The notes: generated by a model not told the origin, from the letters alone. A stretch of 64,000 bases of DNA from Arcicella sp043769985 (GCA_043769985.1 JAYVIV010000213.1:8846-72845), one strand, 5' to 3'; positions 1 to 8,896 are shown, counted from the first letter of the stretch. Numbers and translations: made by a program.

Positions 1-173
1 AATATTTAAAACTGGCACAGTTCTTGAAAACACTATTAATACAGATGCGTAATCCGCCTAATTTTATAATATATTCAAAACATAAAAAGCGTAAAATTCT
101 AACTTTCAGCGTTTTACTACTTTTCAATATAGCTCAAAATACTATCGAAAATACCTACTTTAAGCCACAGTAA

Positions 174-308
174 TTAGAAATTCACTCGTTGTCTTCGAGG
201 CTCTCTTCCACTCACTTTGTGCATCCAAGTGGGTCCTTCTTTAATGACTCTGATTGCCTCTTCAACCCAACCATAACCCAAAGATTTAATGATTTTGAAG
301 TCAGACAA
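174..308 (-). CDS. possible small or remnant ORF
   Basis: A 44-codon frame starting at TTG reads MSDFKIIKSLGYGWVEEAIR and ends GREPRRQRVNF, a composition that looks like real protein rather than random translation. A stop lies only a few codons upstream and no ATG is available. It could be a short gene with a TTG start or the tail of a decayed gene. I do not recognise the family. The bases on either side, 1-173 and 309-459, show nothing else I can support. Confidence 0.3.
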   Translation of the reverse strand: MSDFKIIKSLGYGWVEEAIRVIKEGPTWMHKVSGREPRRQRVNF

Positions 309-459
309 TTTTAATTAACTTTAAATTCGACCTTGACACTTCCAACTATTTGATTTTCAAACAGGAACAATGCAGTATTATGGTTAAATTTCTTGTAAAA
401 AAAATGTTGTAAAGGTTTTGAATCTTCACAACATTTATGGATTAAAAATTAATGTATTT

Positions 460-711
460 TTATTTCACCTCCTCATAATCCACGTACTCTCCACCCCCAA
501 AATTTCCTGATTTATTTCCATTTTTTTTCGGAATAAAATCAACATCAATTTGTCCTTCTCGTTTTTGTTGAGATTGGTATTCTTTTTGTTGTTGCCGCAG
601 ATCTTGTTGTGCTTTGTTCATTTGCGTAGAAATGAAGCCTTTTAATCCCCATTTGATTAGTTTAGGCAAAATATAGAAAATAAGTGCGAGTATAATTATG
701 AATTTTAACAT
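460..711 (-). CDS. DUF4834-like small membrane protein
   Basis: This 83-residue protein begins with one hydrophobic segment (about residues 2-22, rich in I, L and F). A Gln/Lys-rich amphipathic stretch (about 33-52) follows, then a short acidic tail ending EYVDYEEVK. That layout matches the Bacteroidota family DUF4834, which has no known function. It is likely anchored in the inner membrane with a cytoplasmic tail. It is divergent from the SPOR-domain gene starting 169 bp away, so the two may share a regulatory region. The family call rests on recognition of the pattern. Confidence 0.7.
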   Translation of the reverse strand: MLKFIIILALIFYILPKLIKWGLKGFISTQMNKAQQDLRQQQKEYQSQQKREGQIDVDFIPKKNGNKSGNFGGGEYVDYEEVK

Positions 712-880
712 TGCTTTTCTTTTTAAAATATATGAATATTCTGTACAAGAATATAGAAAATAACGTTAAAATTACAAATTAGTTTACTCCATGACACCCT
801 TTTTTAAGAAGTTTTTATGAGCGGTCGTTTCGTTATTTGAATAGAAATGATAATTTCGCATTAAATAAACCCCTCCGCTT

Positions 881-1402
881 ATGAAAAACTGGCTTAAAAA
901 CTTGCTATTTGTTCTCTTCTCCTTCGTTTTCATGGGTGTCGGAATATTAATTGCCAACATTTTTATTAAAGAAAAAGGTAATCCGTTAAAAGACCCAAAC
1001 TTTTTAGCAGATATTCCCGCAGATTCCACCATGATAAAATCCTCATTGCCAGTTGATTCAACCGACGGATGGATGGGAGATACTGCTCAGGTGTCTGAAC
1101 CAGTCGTGAAAACTCCCTCAACTATTATTACATTTCATGAAACATCTGATGAAATTAAACCCACAGCTGAAGAACCAAAACGTAAGAGAGATTATGATGT
1201 GGTAATTGGTATTTTCGGAGAACGTTTAAATGCAAATAAGCAAGTAAAAAAGTTGCAAGATTTTGGTTACAACCATGCTTATAGCTATTCAAAACTATCA
1301 ATGGATGTGGTTAGTGCAGGGCAATTTGATAAAGATGAAGCTCAAAAAATTGCCTCCAATTTGAAAGATAAGGGTTTTGATGCCATTGTAAAACACAGGT
1401 AG
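881..1402 (+). CDS. SPOR domain-containing membrane protein
   Basis: The 173-residue protein has a short cytoplasmic start and a transmembrane segment at about residues 9-29. A Pro/Thr/Ser-rich linker runs to about 98. The C-terminal 70 residues (RDYDVVIGIFGERLNA onward) have the alternating beta-alpha pattern of a SPOR domain. SPOR domains bind denuded septal peptidoglycan, so a periplasmic cell-wall or division role is inferred. The ATG follows an AT-rich leader. A weak hairpin at 1421-1446 with T residues after it may end the transcript. Confidence 0.8.
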   Translation: MKNWLKNLLFVLFSFVFMGVGILIANIFIKEKGNPLKDPNFLADIPADSTMIKSSLPVDSTDGWMGDTAQVSEPVVKTPSTIITFHETSDEIKPTAEEPKRKRDYDVVIGIFGERLNANKQVKKLQDFGYNHAYSYSKLSMDVVSAGQFDKDEAQKIASNLKDKGFDAIVKHR

Positions 1403-1598
1403 AAATCGTGTGTAACAGTAAGGTGAATAATTTCCTCACCTTTTAGCAATTAATTTTAGAATTATTATACTAATTTCAAATAATAAAATTTGGTGATTCA
1501 ATTAATAATTTGTTATTTCGGACGTACAAAAAGACACATTTCTTTGATTTACGTAAGTTTTAATTTCAATTGACCAAATTTACCAAAAAAACAAAACA

Positions 1599-1937
1599 AT
1601 GAGCAAATTCGATGAAGCTATTGAAACCTATCAAGGCGAACTTAGCAAATTAGGCATCTCTGTTGATGCAGCCCTTCTTACCTCTGTAGCAAAAGGTTTA
1701 GGACCTTCAATCTACAATGCTGATTCATCAAAAGTTTCTTCTTCTGATGCAGAGGAACTTGCCCGTGTGAAAAATAATTTCCTTATCGGAAAGTTAGGAT
1801 TACCAGATGGACTTGAATTAGATGCAGCCATTCAATCAGTTGTTGATCAAATGGGGGCTGGAAATCGTAATAAGTATAGAGCAATTTTTTATGCACTTTT
1901 GACTATCAAAATGGGCAAAGAATCATTTTATGCTTAG
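1599..1937 (+). CDS. DUF2853 family protein
   Basis: A complete 112-residue soluble protein, MSKFDEAIETYQGELSKLG at the start and a helical C-terminal half, matches the small conserved family DUF2853. The family has no established biochemical role. No signal peptide, membrane segment or catalytic motif is visible. It appears monocistronic: 196 bp separate it from the gene before, and a strong intrinsic terminator follows at 1978-2013. Confidence 0.85.
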   Translation: MSKFDEAIETYQGELSKLGISVDAALLTSVAKGLGPSIYNADSSKVSSSDAEELARVKNNFLIGKLGLPDGLELDAAIQSVVDQMGAGNRNKYRAIFYALLTIKMGKESFYA

Positions 1938-1977
1938 TTAAGTAAAACACAACTATTAGTTGTTTAGTTGAAGGTAC

Positions 1978-2013
1978 AAAAAATCCATCCTACAATCGTA
2001 AGATGGATTTTTT
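1978..2013 (+). terminator. intrinsic terminator after DUF2853 gene
   Basis: AAAAAATCCATC pairs with GATGGATTTTTT across a short loop, leaving a T run on the + strand. It lies about 40 bp after the DUF2853 stop codon. Confidence 0.85.
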
Positions 2014-2120
2014 ATTCCCTAAAAACAAGAATCGGCAGCCCCCCGACCGCCGATTTTGTGAACTATTACCTAATCTAAATATATTTTGTCTAAATGCGAG
2101 AGAAAGTAAACCTTCTACTC

Positions 2121-2720
2121 TTATTTTTTTTCTAACAATTCTTTTTGCTCTACTACCAATTTCAACTTTCTCTCTCCCGCTTTCGATTTCAATTTGACAG
2201 TATAATTTCCGATTGGAAGCGTGTATGAAGGCGAAATAAACACCTCATTTTCTCCTAAATTCATCAATTTAAAAGGTATTCCTAAGCCTGATTCTGTATT
2301 CAAATATACCTGTAATTCTTTATTTGACTCAACTCTAACTCTCACAACATCACCTCGTTCATTACGTGACATCGACATGATTGCAAAAGATTCTGTTGGA
2401 GAACCCACTATAGCTGCACTTGAATTACTAAAAAAAGTACCATTTGATGATGTATTATACCCATAACGCTCTAAAACGTCAGAAGTTTTGCCTAAAATTG
2501 CGTTAGCAGAAGCAGATTTCGATAATCGCTTTGCCATGAACTTGGCATTTGTATTTTTTTCTAAATGATTTGTCGATGGTCTATTAGCAGGAGCTACGAT
2601 TCCACTCTTAGTATCATTAGACTCTACGTTACGAAATACGGTGAATAAATTAGAGGCGGTTGAAACGATTACTGAAGTTATTACAAAGCCTACGGTAAAT
2701 AATGTTTTAATTTTTTTCAT
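2121..2720 (-). CDS. exported protein of unknown function
   Basis: The 199-residue protein starts MKKIKTLFTVGFVITSVIVS, a signal peptide or anchor. It continues with a low-complexity Ser/Asn region and a C-terminal beta-rich domain (about 120-190; GLGIPFKLMNLGENEVF, YTLPIGNYTVKLKSK). That domain resembles the small Ig-like modules found in Bacteroidota secreted proteins. The very end, KELLEKK, is charged rather than a recognisable type IX sorting signal. It is convergent with DUF2853 and sits downstream of mraY, separated from it by a terminator. I do not recognise a named family. Confidence 0.6.
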   Translation of the reverse strand: MKKIKTLFTVGFVITSVIVSTASNLFTVFRNVESNDTKSGIVAPANRPSTNHLEKNTNAKFMAKRLSKSASANAILGKTSDVLERYGYNTSSNGTFFSNSSAAIVGSPTESFAIMSMSRNERGDVVRVRVESNKELQVYLNTESGLGIPFKLMNLGENEVFISPSYTLPIGNYTVKLKSKAGERKLKLVVEQKELLEKK

Positions 2721-2833
2721 GGTCGGTTACTGTTTTTATAAATCCTACTTATTAGCGTTGTCTTCTGTATTACAATATCCGTGCCAAAAATTTATTAAAC
2801 TTTAGAAGATGTTTTAAAGAATCATAAAAATAG

Positions 2834-2876
2834 AAAAGGGGTCAAGATGAATTTCTTCAAATTGACCCCTCTTTTT
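2834..2876 (-). terminator. terminator downstream of mraY
   Basis: AGGGGTCAA pairs with TTGACCCCT, flanked by A and T runs on both sides, so it can work on either strand. It lies 44 bp after the mraY stop codon. Confidence 0.8.
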
Positions 2877-2919
2877 AATTATTGAGTTCTTGATTCGTTG
2901 CAACAATTCAACTCAACAA

Positions 2920-4134
2920 TTACCTTAGTTTCAAAGTAACTAACGTCACCACAACCAACAAAATACCAATAATCCAAAAGCGTGTTACTAATTTTGCTTC
3001 GTGATAGCCCTTTTTTTGAAAGTGATGATGCAACGGTGACATCAAGAAAATCCTTCGACCTTCACCAAATTTTTTTCTCGTATATTTAAAATAACTGACT
3101 TGCAGAATTACCGAAAGGAGTTCAATCAAAAATATACCACAGAGAACTGGTATCATTAATTCCTTACGTATTACGATGGCGAGCGTTGCAATCACACCTC
3201 CAAGCATCAAACTGCCAGTGTCTCCCATGAATACCTGTGCAGGATAGGAATTATACCACAAAAACCCAATACACGCCCCCACAAAGGCGGCACAAAAGAC
3301 GGCAAGTTCACCTGAATCTGGAATGAACATTACGTTAAGATATTGAGAGAAAACTTTATTCCCAGAAACATACGCTAAAACCGCCAAACCGATTCCGATA
3401 ATTACGGAAGTTCCTGCCGCCAAGCCGTCGATTCCATCCGTAATATTTGCACCATTTGAAACGGCGGTTATGATAAAGATTACCGCAATTACATAAACTA
3501 TCCAAGTAAATTGGTCAAGCCCTAAAAAGTCTGGGATTAAATTACTGTAATCAAATTGATTATTTTTCAGAAATGGAAGCGTTGAAATTAACGATTTTGA
3601 ATCAGTAAATTTTTGTACTTCTCCAATATTTGCCGCAATCTTAGCTTTCTCGTAAAATCGCACTTTTATGTCATCATTAAACCACATTGTTAAGCCCACA
3701 ATCAAGCCCAAACCTATTTGCCCTACTATCTTAAATTTACCCGAAAGTCCATCCTTATTCTTTCTAAAAACTTTTATGTAATCATCCAAAAACCCTACTG
3801 CACCTAACCAAACGGCAGTTACTATTAACAAAATAATGTAAATATTGTGAAGCTTGGCAAACAATAGTGTAGGTACGAGCAAAGATAAAAGAATGATAAA
3901 TCCACCCATTGTTGGCGTACCTTTTTTTTGCATTTGACCCGCCAAACCCAAGTCACGAATGTCTTCACCAATTTGTAATTTTCTAAGAAGGTTAATTACT
4001 TTCTTTCCCCAAATGGCAGCAATTCCCAGAGAAGTCACCGTGGCAGCAAAAGCCCTAAAAGTGATGTATTGAAAAAGCCCCGCACCAGGGAAATCGAAGT
4101 GTTTGTCTAAGTAATCAAATAAATAGTAAAGCAT
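2920..4134 (-). CDS. mraY: phospho-N-acetylmuramoyl-pentapeptide-transferase
   Basis: MraY moves phospho-MurNAc-pentapeptide from UDP to undecaprenyl phosphate in the inner membrane, making lipid I. The 404-residue protein has about ten hydrophobic segments. It shows the family's key motifs: GTPTMGGF near residue 75, the DDYIK aspartates near 118, NITDGIDGLA near 230, and the histidine-rich SPLHHHFQKKGYHE near 365. An extra loop around residues 165-200 is common in Bacteroidota MraY. It is not next to murE or murD: murE lies about 43 kb away on the same strand. The gene upstream is an unrelated restriction endonuclease. Confidence 0.97.
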   Translation of the reverse strand: MLYYLFDYLDKHFDFPGAGLFQYITFRAFAATVTSLGIAAIWGKKVINLLRKLQIGEDIRDLGLAGQMQKKGTPTMGGFIILLSLLVPTLLFAKLHNIYIILLIVTAVWLGAVGFLDDYIKVFRKNKDGLSGKFKIVGQIGLGLIVGLTMWFNDDIKVRFYEKAKIAANIGEVQKFTDSKSLISTLPFLKNNQFDYSNLIPDFLGLDQFTWIVYVIAVIFIITAVSNGANITDGIDGLAAGTSVIIGIGLAVLAYVSGNKVFSQYLNVMFIPDSGELAVFCAAFVGACIGFLWYNSYPAQVFMGDTGSLMLGGVIATLAIVIRKELMIPVLCGIFLIELLSVILQVSYFKYTRKKFGEGRRIFLMSPLHHHFQKKGYHEAKLVTRFWIIGILLVVVTLVTLKLR

Positions 4135-4185
4135 GGATTATTGAGTTTTGAACAGTAATTTGGTTTGATAATAATGGCACAAGGA

Positions 4186-4905
4186 TTATGCAAGACTTTC
4201 GAGTCGGTTAATTTCTTTGGCAATTTCTTCGATGATTTCTTTGTTTCCAATTTCTCCATCATTACTAAAAACGATGAAAACTTTGCCGTGAAAATCATCA
4301 GTAAATGATTTAAAACTGCTTTTCATACGTTCTGATAGGGAATAATTGCCAAAATTAGATTTTGCAGTAACGGGTTTTATTTGAATTCCGAAGGCTTTCG
4401 GTCGGCGTTCCGATTCTCCTACATAACCCAAATAATCAATATCGCCTGCATGGTCAAGTTCAGGAGGGCTTTCTTCAAAAAGTATATTTGGAAAAATCTT
4501 GGCTAAACCATCATTGACAACGGATTTTTCACGAATATATCCATCGTAAGTTCGATTAATTGTGAGATTATGAATATAATTTATGCAATCCTCCAAGGTT
4601 AATTGTTTGAATGCCTCTTGCCATTCTGGAATTACTACTTGCGTAATTTTCTCGTGTAAACGAAGTCCTAATTCTTTTAAACTTTCCTCGGTAACTTTTA
4701 ATGAGGATTTGCCATCTGTAACTGCATTTTCAAAATACCAAGTCTCCCACTCTTCAATAGTTCGAGGCTGACATTCTCTGATTAATGCCATTACTGTACC
4801 TACTTTGTTTGGGCGAGATAACTGATAAGTCTGGCAAGCATAATTTAATACTTTTTCCTTCTTTCCAAAATCCACGGAATACCTTTTTATTTCTTTCTTT
4901 GCCAT
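4186..4905 (-). CDS. MjaI-like type II restriction endonuclease
   Basis: The 239-residue protein resembles the MjaI family of type II endonucleases; MjaI itself cuts CTAG. A PD-(D/E)xK-like core is visible as D151, D155 and D157 followed by Q175-x-K177 (FGIQIKP). No signal peptide or membrane segment is present. The ATG lies 2 bp after the methyltransferase stop, so the pair is co-transcribed with the protective enzyme made first. CTAG is nearly absent from this window, which supports the inferred specificity. Cutting specificity itself cannot be read from the sequence. Confidence 0.8.
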   Translation of the reverse strand: MAKKEIKRYSVDFGKKEKVLNYACQTYQLSRPNKVGTVMALIRECQPRTIEEWETWYFENAVTDGKSSLKVTEESLKELGLRLHEKITQVVIPEWQEAFKQLTLEDCINYIHNLTINRTYDGYIREKSVVNDGLAKIFPNILFEESPPELDHAGDIDYLGYVGESERRPKAFGIQIKPVTAKSNFGNYSLSERMKSSFKSFTDDFHGKVFIVFSNDGEIGNKEIIEEIAKEINRLESLA

Positions 4906-4907
4906 TT

Positions 4908-6017
4908 TTAAAATGCTAAAACTTGCTGTCCTTTTTTCTCTTTTTGAGCTTTTACATATCCAAAATTTAACTCTGGAATTGAAGAATAATTTACAACTAT
5001 TCGATTGTTAATATATTCAATTTTATTCAAAAAATTAAAGCATAAACTTGTTTCTTGATTCGTCATTACTGGAAACTTATAAAACTCATTAAAATGCTTA
5101 AAATCTGTTTCAGTAGCAATCATTCTTTTTTCGACAAAATCAGTATGAGATTTTAGTCTTTCTTTAATCATTTCATTAAGAATATTTATCTTACCTTCAT
5201 CCAAATTCTTAAAAATAGTCTCTGAAAGATTTTCATCTATTTCATACCCAATGCTATTTCTACCCAAAGCCATTGCAACTAACGTAGTCGTCCCTGTCCC
5301 CAAAAATGGATCAAGTACATTGTCCCCTTTTGCAGAATACATATTCACCAAACGATAGGGAATCTCAAAAGGATAAGCACCACTTCGCTCTCTGGAATTT
5401 TTGAGGTCTAATTTTTGGTTTGTTCCTCTAACTTCCCAAAGGTCTGAAAACCATTGATTTCGTTCTTCCCAAAAAAAAGCACTTTGTTGACGATTCGCTT
5501 TTTCTTTTTCGGATTTAAAAACCCTTTTACCTCCTTTTCTAAATATCAAAATATGCTCATGTTCGAGCGTCATATACGCACCGGCAGGCAGCATTCCAGA
5601 ACCCATAAATTTATTCGGAGAATTTGTTGGTTTACGCCAAATAATAGAAGGAAGGCATGAAAAGCCGTTTTTTAAGAAATACTGAATAATTCTTGAATGA
5701 TTAGAATATAATTGAAATACGCCATCAACATTTCTTGTTGCATCACCAATATTAATACAAACAAATCCTTCTGATTTCGTTACTCTCACAACTTCTTGCC
5801 AAACTTTATCTAATTCTTCGTGCATTAATTCAAAGGCAATTTCCCCCTTATTTTCAATCAAAGCTTGTCTAATCTTTGGGTTTTGTTGGCTCATAATTTC
5901 ATCCCACATCTCAATCATGGGATATGGTGGCGAGGTAACCGTTAATTCAACAGAAGCATCTCTAATTACTTCCATTTTTTGAGCTAACCCAAAATGTACT
6001 TCATGAATCGTTTGCAT
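4908..6017 (-). CDS. site-specific DNA methyltransferase, partner of MjaI-like enzyme
   Basis: This 369-residue enzyme is a beta-class amino-methyltransferase: the catalytic motif TSPPYP is at residues 28-33, and the AdoMet-binding motif DPFLGTGTT is near 237-245. SPPY is typical of N4-cytosine enzymes, so m4C within CTAG is the likely product, judged from the MjaI-like partner. The motif order (catalytic before AdoMet-binding) is normal for this class. The last 100 residues (from about 265) may be the target-recognition part. It sits first in a two-gene operon with the endonuclease. Confidence 0.85.
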   Translation of the reverse strand: MQTIHEVHFGLAQKMEVIRDASVELTVTSPPYPMIEMWDEIMSQQNPKIRQALIENKGEIAFELMHEELDKVWQEVVRVTKSEGFVCINIGDATRNVDGVFQLYSNHSRIIQYFLKNGFSCLPSIIWRKPTNSPNKFMGSGMLPAGAYMTLEHEHILIFRKGGKRVFKSEKEKANRQQSAFFWEERNQWFSDLWEVRGTNQKLDLKNSRERSGAYPFEIPYRLVNMYSAKGDNVLDPFLGTGTTTLVAMALGRNSIGYEIDENLSETIFKNLDEGKINILNEMIKERLKSHTDFVEKRMIATETDFKHFNEFYKFPVMTNQETSLCFNFLNKIEYINNRIVVNYSSIPELNFGYVKAQKEKKGQQVLAF

Positions 6018-6049
6018 AAAACAAAAATAACTTTAATAAAATGAAAAAC

Positions 6050-6083
6050 AAAAAGCACAAACCCCTAAGAGTCCGTGCTTTTT
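6050..6083 (-). terminator. terminator of the atpD-atpC transcript
   Basis: AAAAAGCAC pairs with GTGCTTTTT around a 16-nt loop. It lies 21 bp beyond the atpC stop codon and gives a T run on the - strand. Confidence 0.85.
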
Positions 6084-6103
6084 ATATAGCTTGTCAAAAC
6101 AAA

Positions 6104-6334
6104 CTATAATACCGCTTCTGCCAACACCAAAACTTTGTTGTTCAAAACTTCAACAACGCCACCATCAATGGTAAACTCTTGTTTGTCAGCCTTCAAAGTG
6201 CCTTTTCCCAACGTCGAAACGATGGCAGCATGGTCTTTCAAAATCTGAAAAGAACCGTCTGTACCCGGTAAAGTAACTACTTCTACTTCACCAGAGAACA
6301 CTTTTTTATCGGGAGTAATGATTTCTAAATTCAT
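6104..6334 (-). CDS. atpC: F1F0 ATP synthase epsilon subunit (short form)
   Basis: The 76-residue protein (MNLEIITPDKKVFSGEVEVV, then LPGTDGSFQILKDHAAIVS) is the beta-sandwich domain of the epsilon subunit. It lacks the C-terminal helical hairpin of the 130-140-residue E. coli form; such short forms are usual in Bacteroidota. It sits on the central stalk of F1 and couples rotation to catalysis. It follows atpD by 85 bp, a gap filled by a long palindrome (6341-6414). A strong terminator follows. Confidence 0.93.
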   Translation of the reverse strand: MNLEIITPDKKVFSGEVEVVTLPGTDGSFQILKDHAAIVSTLGKGTLKADKQEFTIDGGVVEVLNNKVLVLAEAVL

Positions 6335-6340
6335 ATTTTT

Positions 6341-6414
6341 AGTTATGAATTATGAGGTATAAGGTATAAGGTAAGGTTATTCACCTCATATCTCATACCT
6401 CATACCTCATAACC
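6341..6414. repeat. GGTATAAGGTATAA-type palindrome between atpD and atpC
   Basis: The left arm is built of tandem TATGAGGTATAAGGTATAA units, and the right arm is their complement (CTCATACCTCATACCTCATA). The transcript would fold into a long imperfect hairpin between two genes whose products are needed in different amounts. Similar short-unit palindromes occur at 26190, 31539, 31705, 52200 and 52668. Confidence 0.75.
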
Positions 6415-6419
6415 AAAAT

Positions 6420-7937
6420 TTATTTTCCTGCTTCTGCGATTAATTTTTCACCTTTTGCAGCGGCATCTTCGATGCTACCTACTAAGTTGAAAGCTGCTTC
6501 TGGCAAGTGGTCATATTTTCCATCAATGATTTCGTTGAAACCTTTGATTGTATCTTCGATAGGTACTAATACGCCTTTCAAACCTGTAAATTGTTCTGCC
6601 ACAAAGAATGGTTGTGATAAGAAACGTTGTACACGTCTTGCACGAGATACCGCCAATTTATCGTCTTCTGAAAGTTCATCCAAACCTAAGATGGCAATAA
6701 TATCTTGTAATTCTTTATAACGTTGTAAAATCTCCTTCACACGTTGAGCTGTGTTGTAATGCAAATCACCCAAAATTTCAGCAGAAAGAATACGAGACGT
6801 TGAATCCAATGGATCCACGGCTGGATAAATTCCTAATTCGGCAATTTTACGAGATAATACCGTAGTAGCATCTAAGTGAGTAAATGTTGTGGCTGGAGCA
6901 GGGTCAGTTAAATCATCGGCAGGTACGTAAACCGCTTGTACCGAAGTAATTGAACCTCTTTTTGTTGAAGTAATACGCTCTTGCATCGCTCCCATTTCAG
7001 TTGCCAAGGTTGGTTGGTAACCTACGGCTGACGGCATACGACCTAAAAGGGCAGATACCTCAGAACCCGCTTGCGTAAAACGGAAGATATTATCAATAAA
7101 GAAAAGAATATCACGTCCTTGGTCTTCGCCTTCTGCATCACGGAAATATTCAGCAACCGTCAAACCAGAAAGGGCAACTCTTGCACGAGCCCCAGGAGGC
7201 TCATTCATTTGACCGAACACTAAAGTAGCTTGAGAACCTAAAAGGGCAGTTTCGTCAACTTTGCTCAAATCCCACTCACCATTTTCCATAGCGTGCTTGA
7301 AATCTTCACCGTAACGGATTACGTTTGATTCAATCATTTCACGCAACAAATCGTTACCCTCACGAGTACGCTCACCCACACCAGCAAACACCGAAAGACC
7401 TTCGTAAGCCTTGGCAATGTTGTTGATAAGTTCCATGATCAATACAGTTTTACCTACACCCGCACCACCGAACAAACCGATTTTACCACCTTTTACATAA
7501 GGAGCAAGCAAGTCAATTACTTTGATACCTGTGAAAAGTACTTCCGTTGAAGTAGCCAATTCGTCATACTTTGGAGCAAGACGGTGAATTGGTAAAGCTT
7601 TCAAAGATTTAGGCTGAGGAATACCATCGATTGCCTCACCAACTACGTTGAAAAGACGACCTTTAATGCTATCACCAGATGGCATTGACATTGGTTGCCC
7701 TCTATCAATCACTTCCTGACCTCTCTGAAGTCCTTCCGTTCCTTCCATCGCAATGGTTCTTACTCGGTCTTCACCTAAATGTTGCTGTACTTCAAGAACT
7801 ACTAACGTGCCGTTGGCTTTTGTAACCTCCAAGGCATTCAAAATTGCGGGAAGATGAGAGTCTTTGCCCTCAAAACTTACATCCACAACCGGTCCGATTA
7901 CTTGCGTAACTTTCCCTTTATTGACTGCATTTGCCAT
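6420..7937 (-). CDS. atpD: F1F0 ATP synthase beta subunit
   Basis: AtpD carries the catalytic nucleotide sites of F1. The 505-residue protein has the P-loop GGAGVGKT, the GERTREGNDL motif, the Walker B region DILFFIDNIFRF, and ALLGRMPSAVGYQPTLA, all in the expected order. Length is normal for Bacteroidota. With atpC it forms a two-gene unit away from the remaining atp genes, an arrangement common in this phylum. A good TAnnTTTG promoter lies about 120 bp upstream. Confidence 0.98.
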   Translation of the reverse strand: MANAVNKGKVTQVIGPVVDVSFEGKDSHLPAILNALEVTKANGTLVVLEVQQHLGEDRVRTIAMEGTEGLQRGQEVIDRGQPMSMPSGDSIKGRLFNVVGEAIDGIPQPKSLKALPIHRLAPKYDELATSTEVLFTGIKVIDLLAPYVKGGKIGLFGGAGVGKTVLIMELINNIAKAYEGLSVFAGVGERTREGNDLLREMIESNVIRYGEDFKHAMENGEWDLSKVDETALLGSQATLVFGQMNEPPGARARVALSGLTVAEYFRDAEGEDQGRDILFFIDNIFRFTQAGSEVSALLGRMPSAVGYQPTLATEMGAMQERITSTKRGSITSVQAVYVPADDLTDPAPATTFTHLDATTVLSRKIAELGIYPAVDPLDSTSRILSAEILGDLHYNTAQRVKEILQRYKELQDIIAILGLDELSEDDKLAVSRARRVQRFLSQPFFVAEQFTGLKGVLVPIEDTIKGFNEIIDGKYDHLPEAAFNLVGSIEDAAAKGEKLIAEAGK

Positions 7938-8054
7938 TTTGTATTGTGATTTTGTTTTTCTGAATTAATCCTAAAATGTGTGTTTGGGTTGGATAAAATA
8001 GTGATTTTACAAACACGAAGACTGAATGTTGAGATTCGGTTTACATTTAGGGTG

Positions 8055-8086
8055 CAAAATTACTTGGTAAATTTCAGATTAACAAT
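8055..8086 (-). promoter_or_regulatory. Bacteroidota-type promoter for atpD
   Basis: On the - strand ATTG is followed after 20 nt by TAATTTTGC. This closely fits the TTTG/N19-21/TAnnTTTG consensus of the Bacteroidota primary sigma factor. The start of transcription would fall about 110 nt before the atpD ATG. Confidence 0.6.
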
Positions 8087-8164
8087 TCTGTTTTTGGATT
8101 TTTATCATAAAATTTGCTAAAAAGAGGTAGTTTTATTGGATTGGTCTAAGTTTTGGGTAAATAA

Positions 8165-8194
8165 AAAACCTACTCGGATTTTTGAGTAGGTTTT
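8165..8194 (-). terminator. terminator after higA-like gene
   Basis: AAAACCTACTC pairs with GAGTAGGTTTT; the - strand then reads into a T run. It lies 25 bp past the antitoxin stop. Confidence 0.8.
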
Positions 8195-8219
8195 GAATGA
8201 TTTGGGAATAATGACCATT

Positions 8220-8531
8220 TTACGAAATAGACATTTCAGTATCCATTAAAGATACTTTGAAATTTACTTTTGCTCTTAAAGCGGTAAAAACTTTCAAAAC
8301 AGTATGAATTGTAACATTACTGGCATTTTTCTCTAATTTTGAGATTTGAGATTTTTGTACGCCTACTAATTCCCCTAATTCTACTTGCGTAAGATTACGT
8401 TCCTTACGAGTCTTTTTAATCATATCTCCCAATAAATCAAGTTGTAATCTAAACTCAAATTCATCTCTTCTGGGAGTTCCTTTAACTCCCATGAATTCAT
8501 CTTGTATTTCATCAAGCGTGTATGTCTTCAT
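8220..8531 (-). CDS. HigA-like XRE-family antitoxin
   Basis: The 103-residue protein carries an XRE helix-turn-helix (about residues 45-95: RKERNLTQVELGELVGVQKS, ISKLEKNASNVTI), the DNA-binding part of HigA-type antitoxins. I chose the ATG (MKTYTLDEIQ); a longer frame would need a TTG start. The toxin gene upstream is interrupted by a stop codon at its eighth codon, so this antitoxin may now be an orphan. Such proteins normally repress their own operon. Confidence 0.75.
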   Translation of the reverse strand: MKTYTLDEIQDEFMGVKGTPRRDEFEFRLQLDLLGDMIKKTRKERNLTQVELGELVGVQKSQISKLEKNASNVTIHTVLKVFTALRAKVNFKVSLMDTEMSIS

Positions 8532-8557
8532 ATTTAATATTTTTATATTGTGAACTT

Positions 8558-8896
8558 TCAACTTTTATTCTCAAAATATAAATCTCTGATATTTTCAGCT
8601 TTTTCTATTTCAGTCACAGGAACTTTATCGACTTTCTTAACAAATCCATGAGTTGCTATAACGAATGTATCAGTGTCTCCTGTTTTATCCCAAAATGCCA
8701 AAAGACGGTATTGCAACCCGTTGTATCTTGTTCTAAATTCCCAGATGTTGCCAACCAATTTTTTGAATAGTTTTGGGTCATTTTGTTCTTTTGACTTTTT
8801 AATATTGTAAATAATTTTATCAAAAGTTTTTTCATCTAATTTACTTAGAAAGCCTCTTGCTTCTTCTAAGAATTATACTTCAAATTTACTTGGCAT
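8558..8896 (-). pseudogene. HigB/RelE-like toxin with in-frame stop near its start
   Basis: Reading from ATG at 8896 gives MPSKFEV, then TAA (8873-8875), then an uninterrupted frame FLEEARGFLSKLDEKTFDKI through GNIWEFRTRYNGLQYRLLAF to the end. Without the stop the product would be 112 residues, the normal size for a RelE/HigB-fold toxin of the Gp49-like family. Only an internal start could make protein now; the first in-frame one (GTT-GGC region, a GTG/ATG is lacking) would drop the N-terminal helices. The antitoxin gene downstream is intact. A sequencing error is the alternative explanation. Confidence 0.75.
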
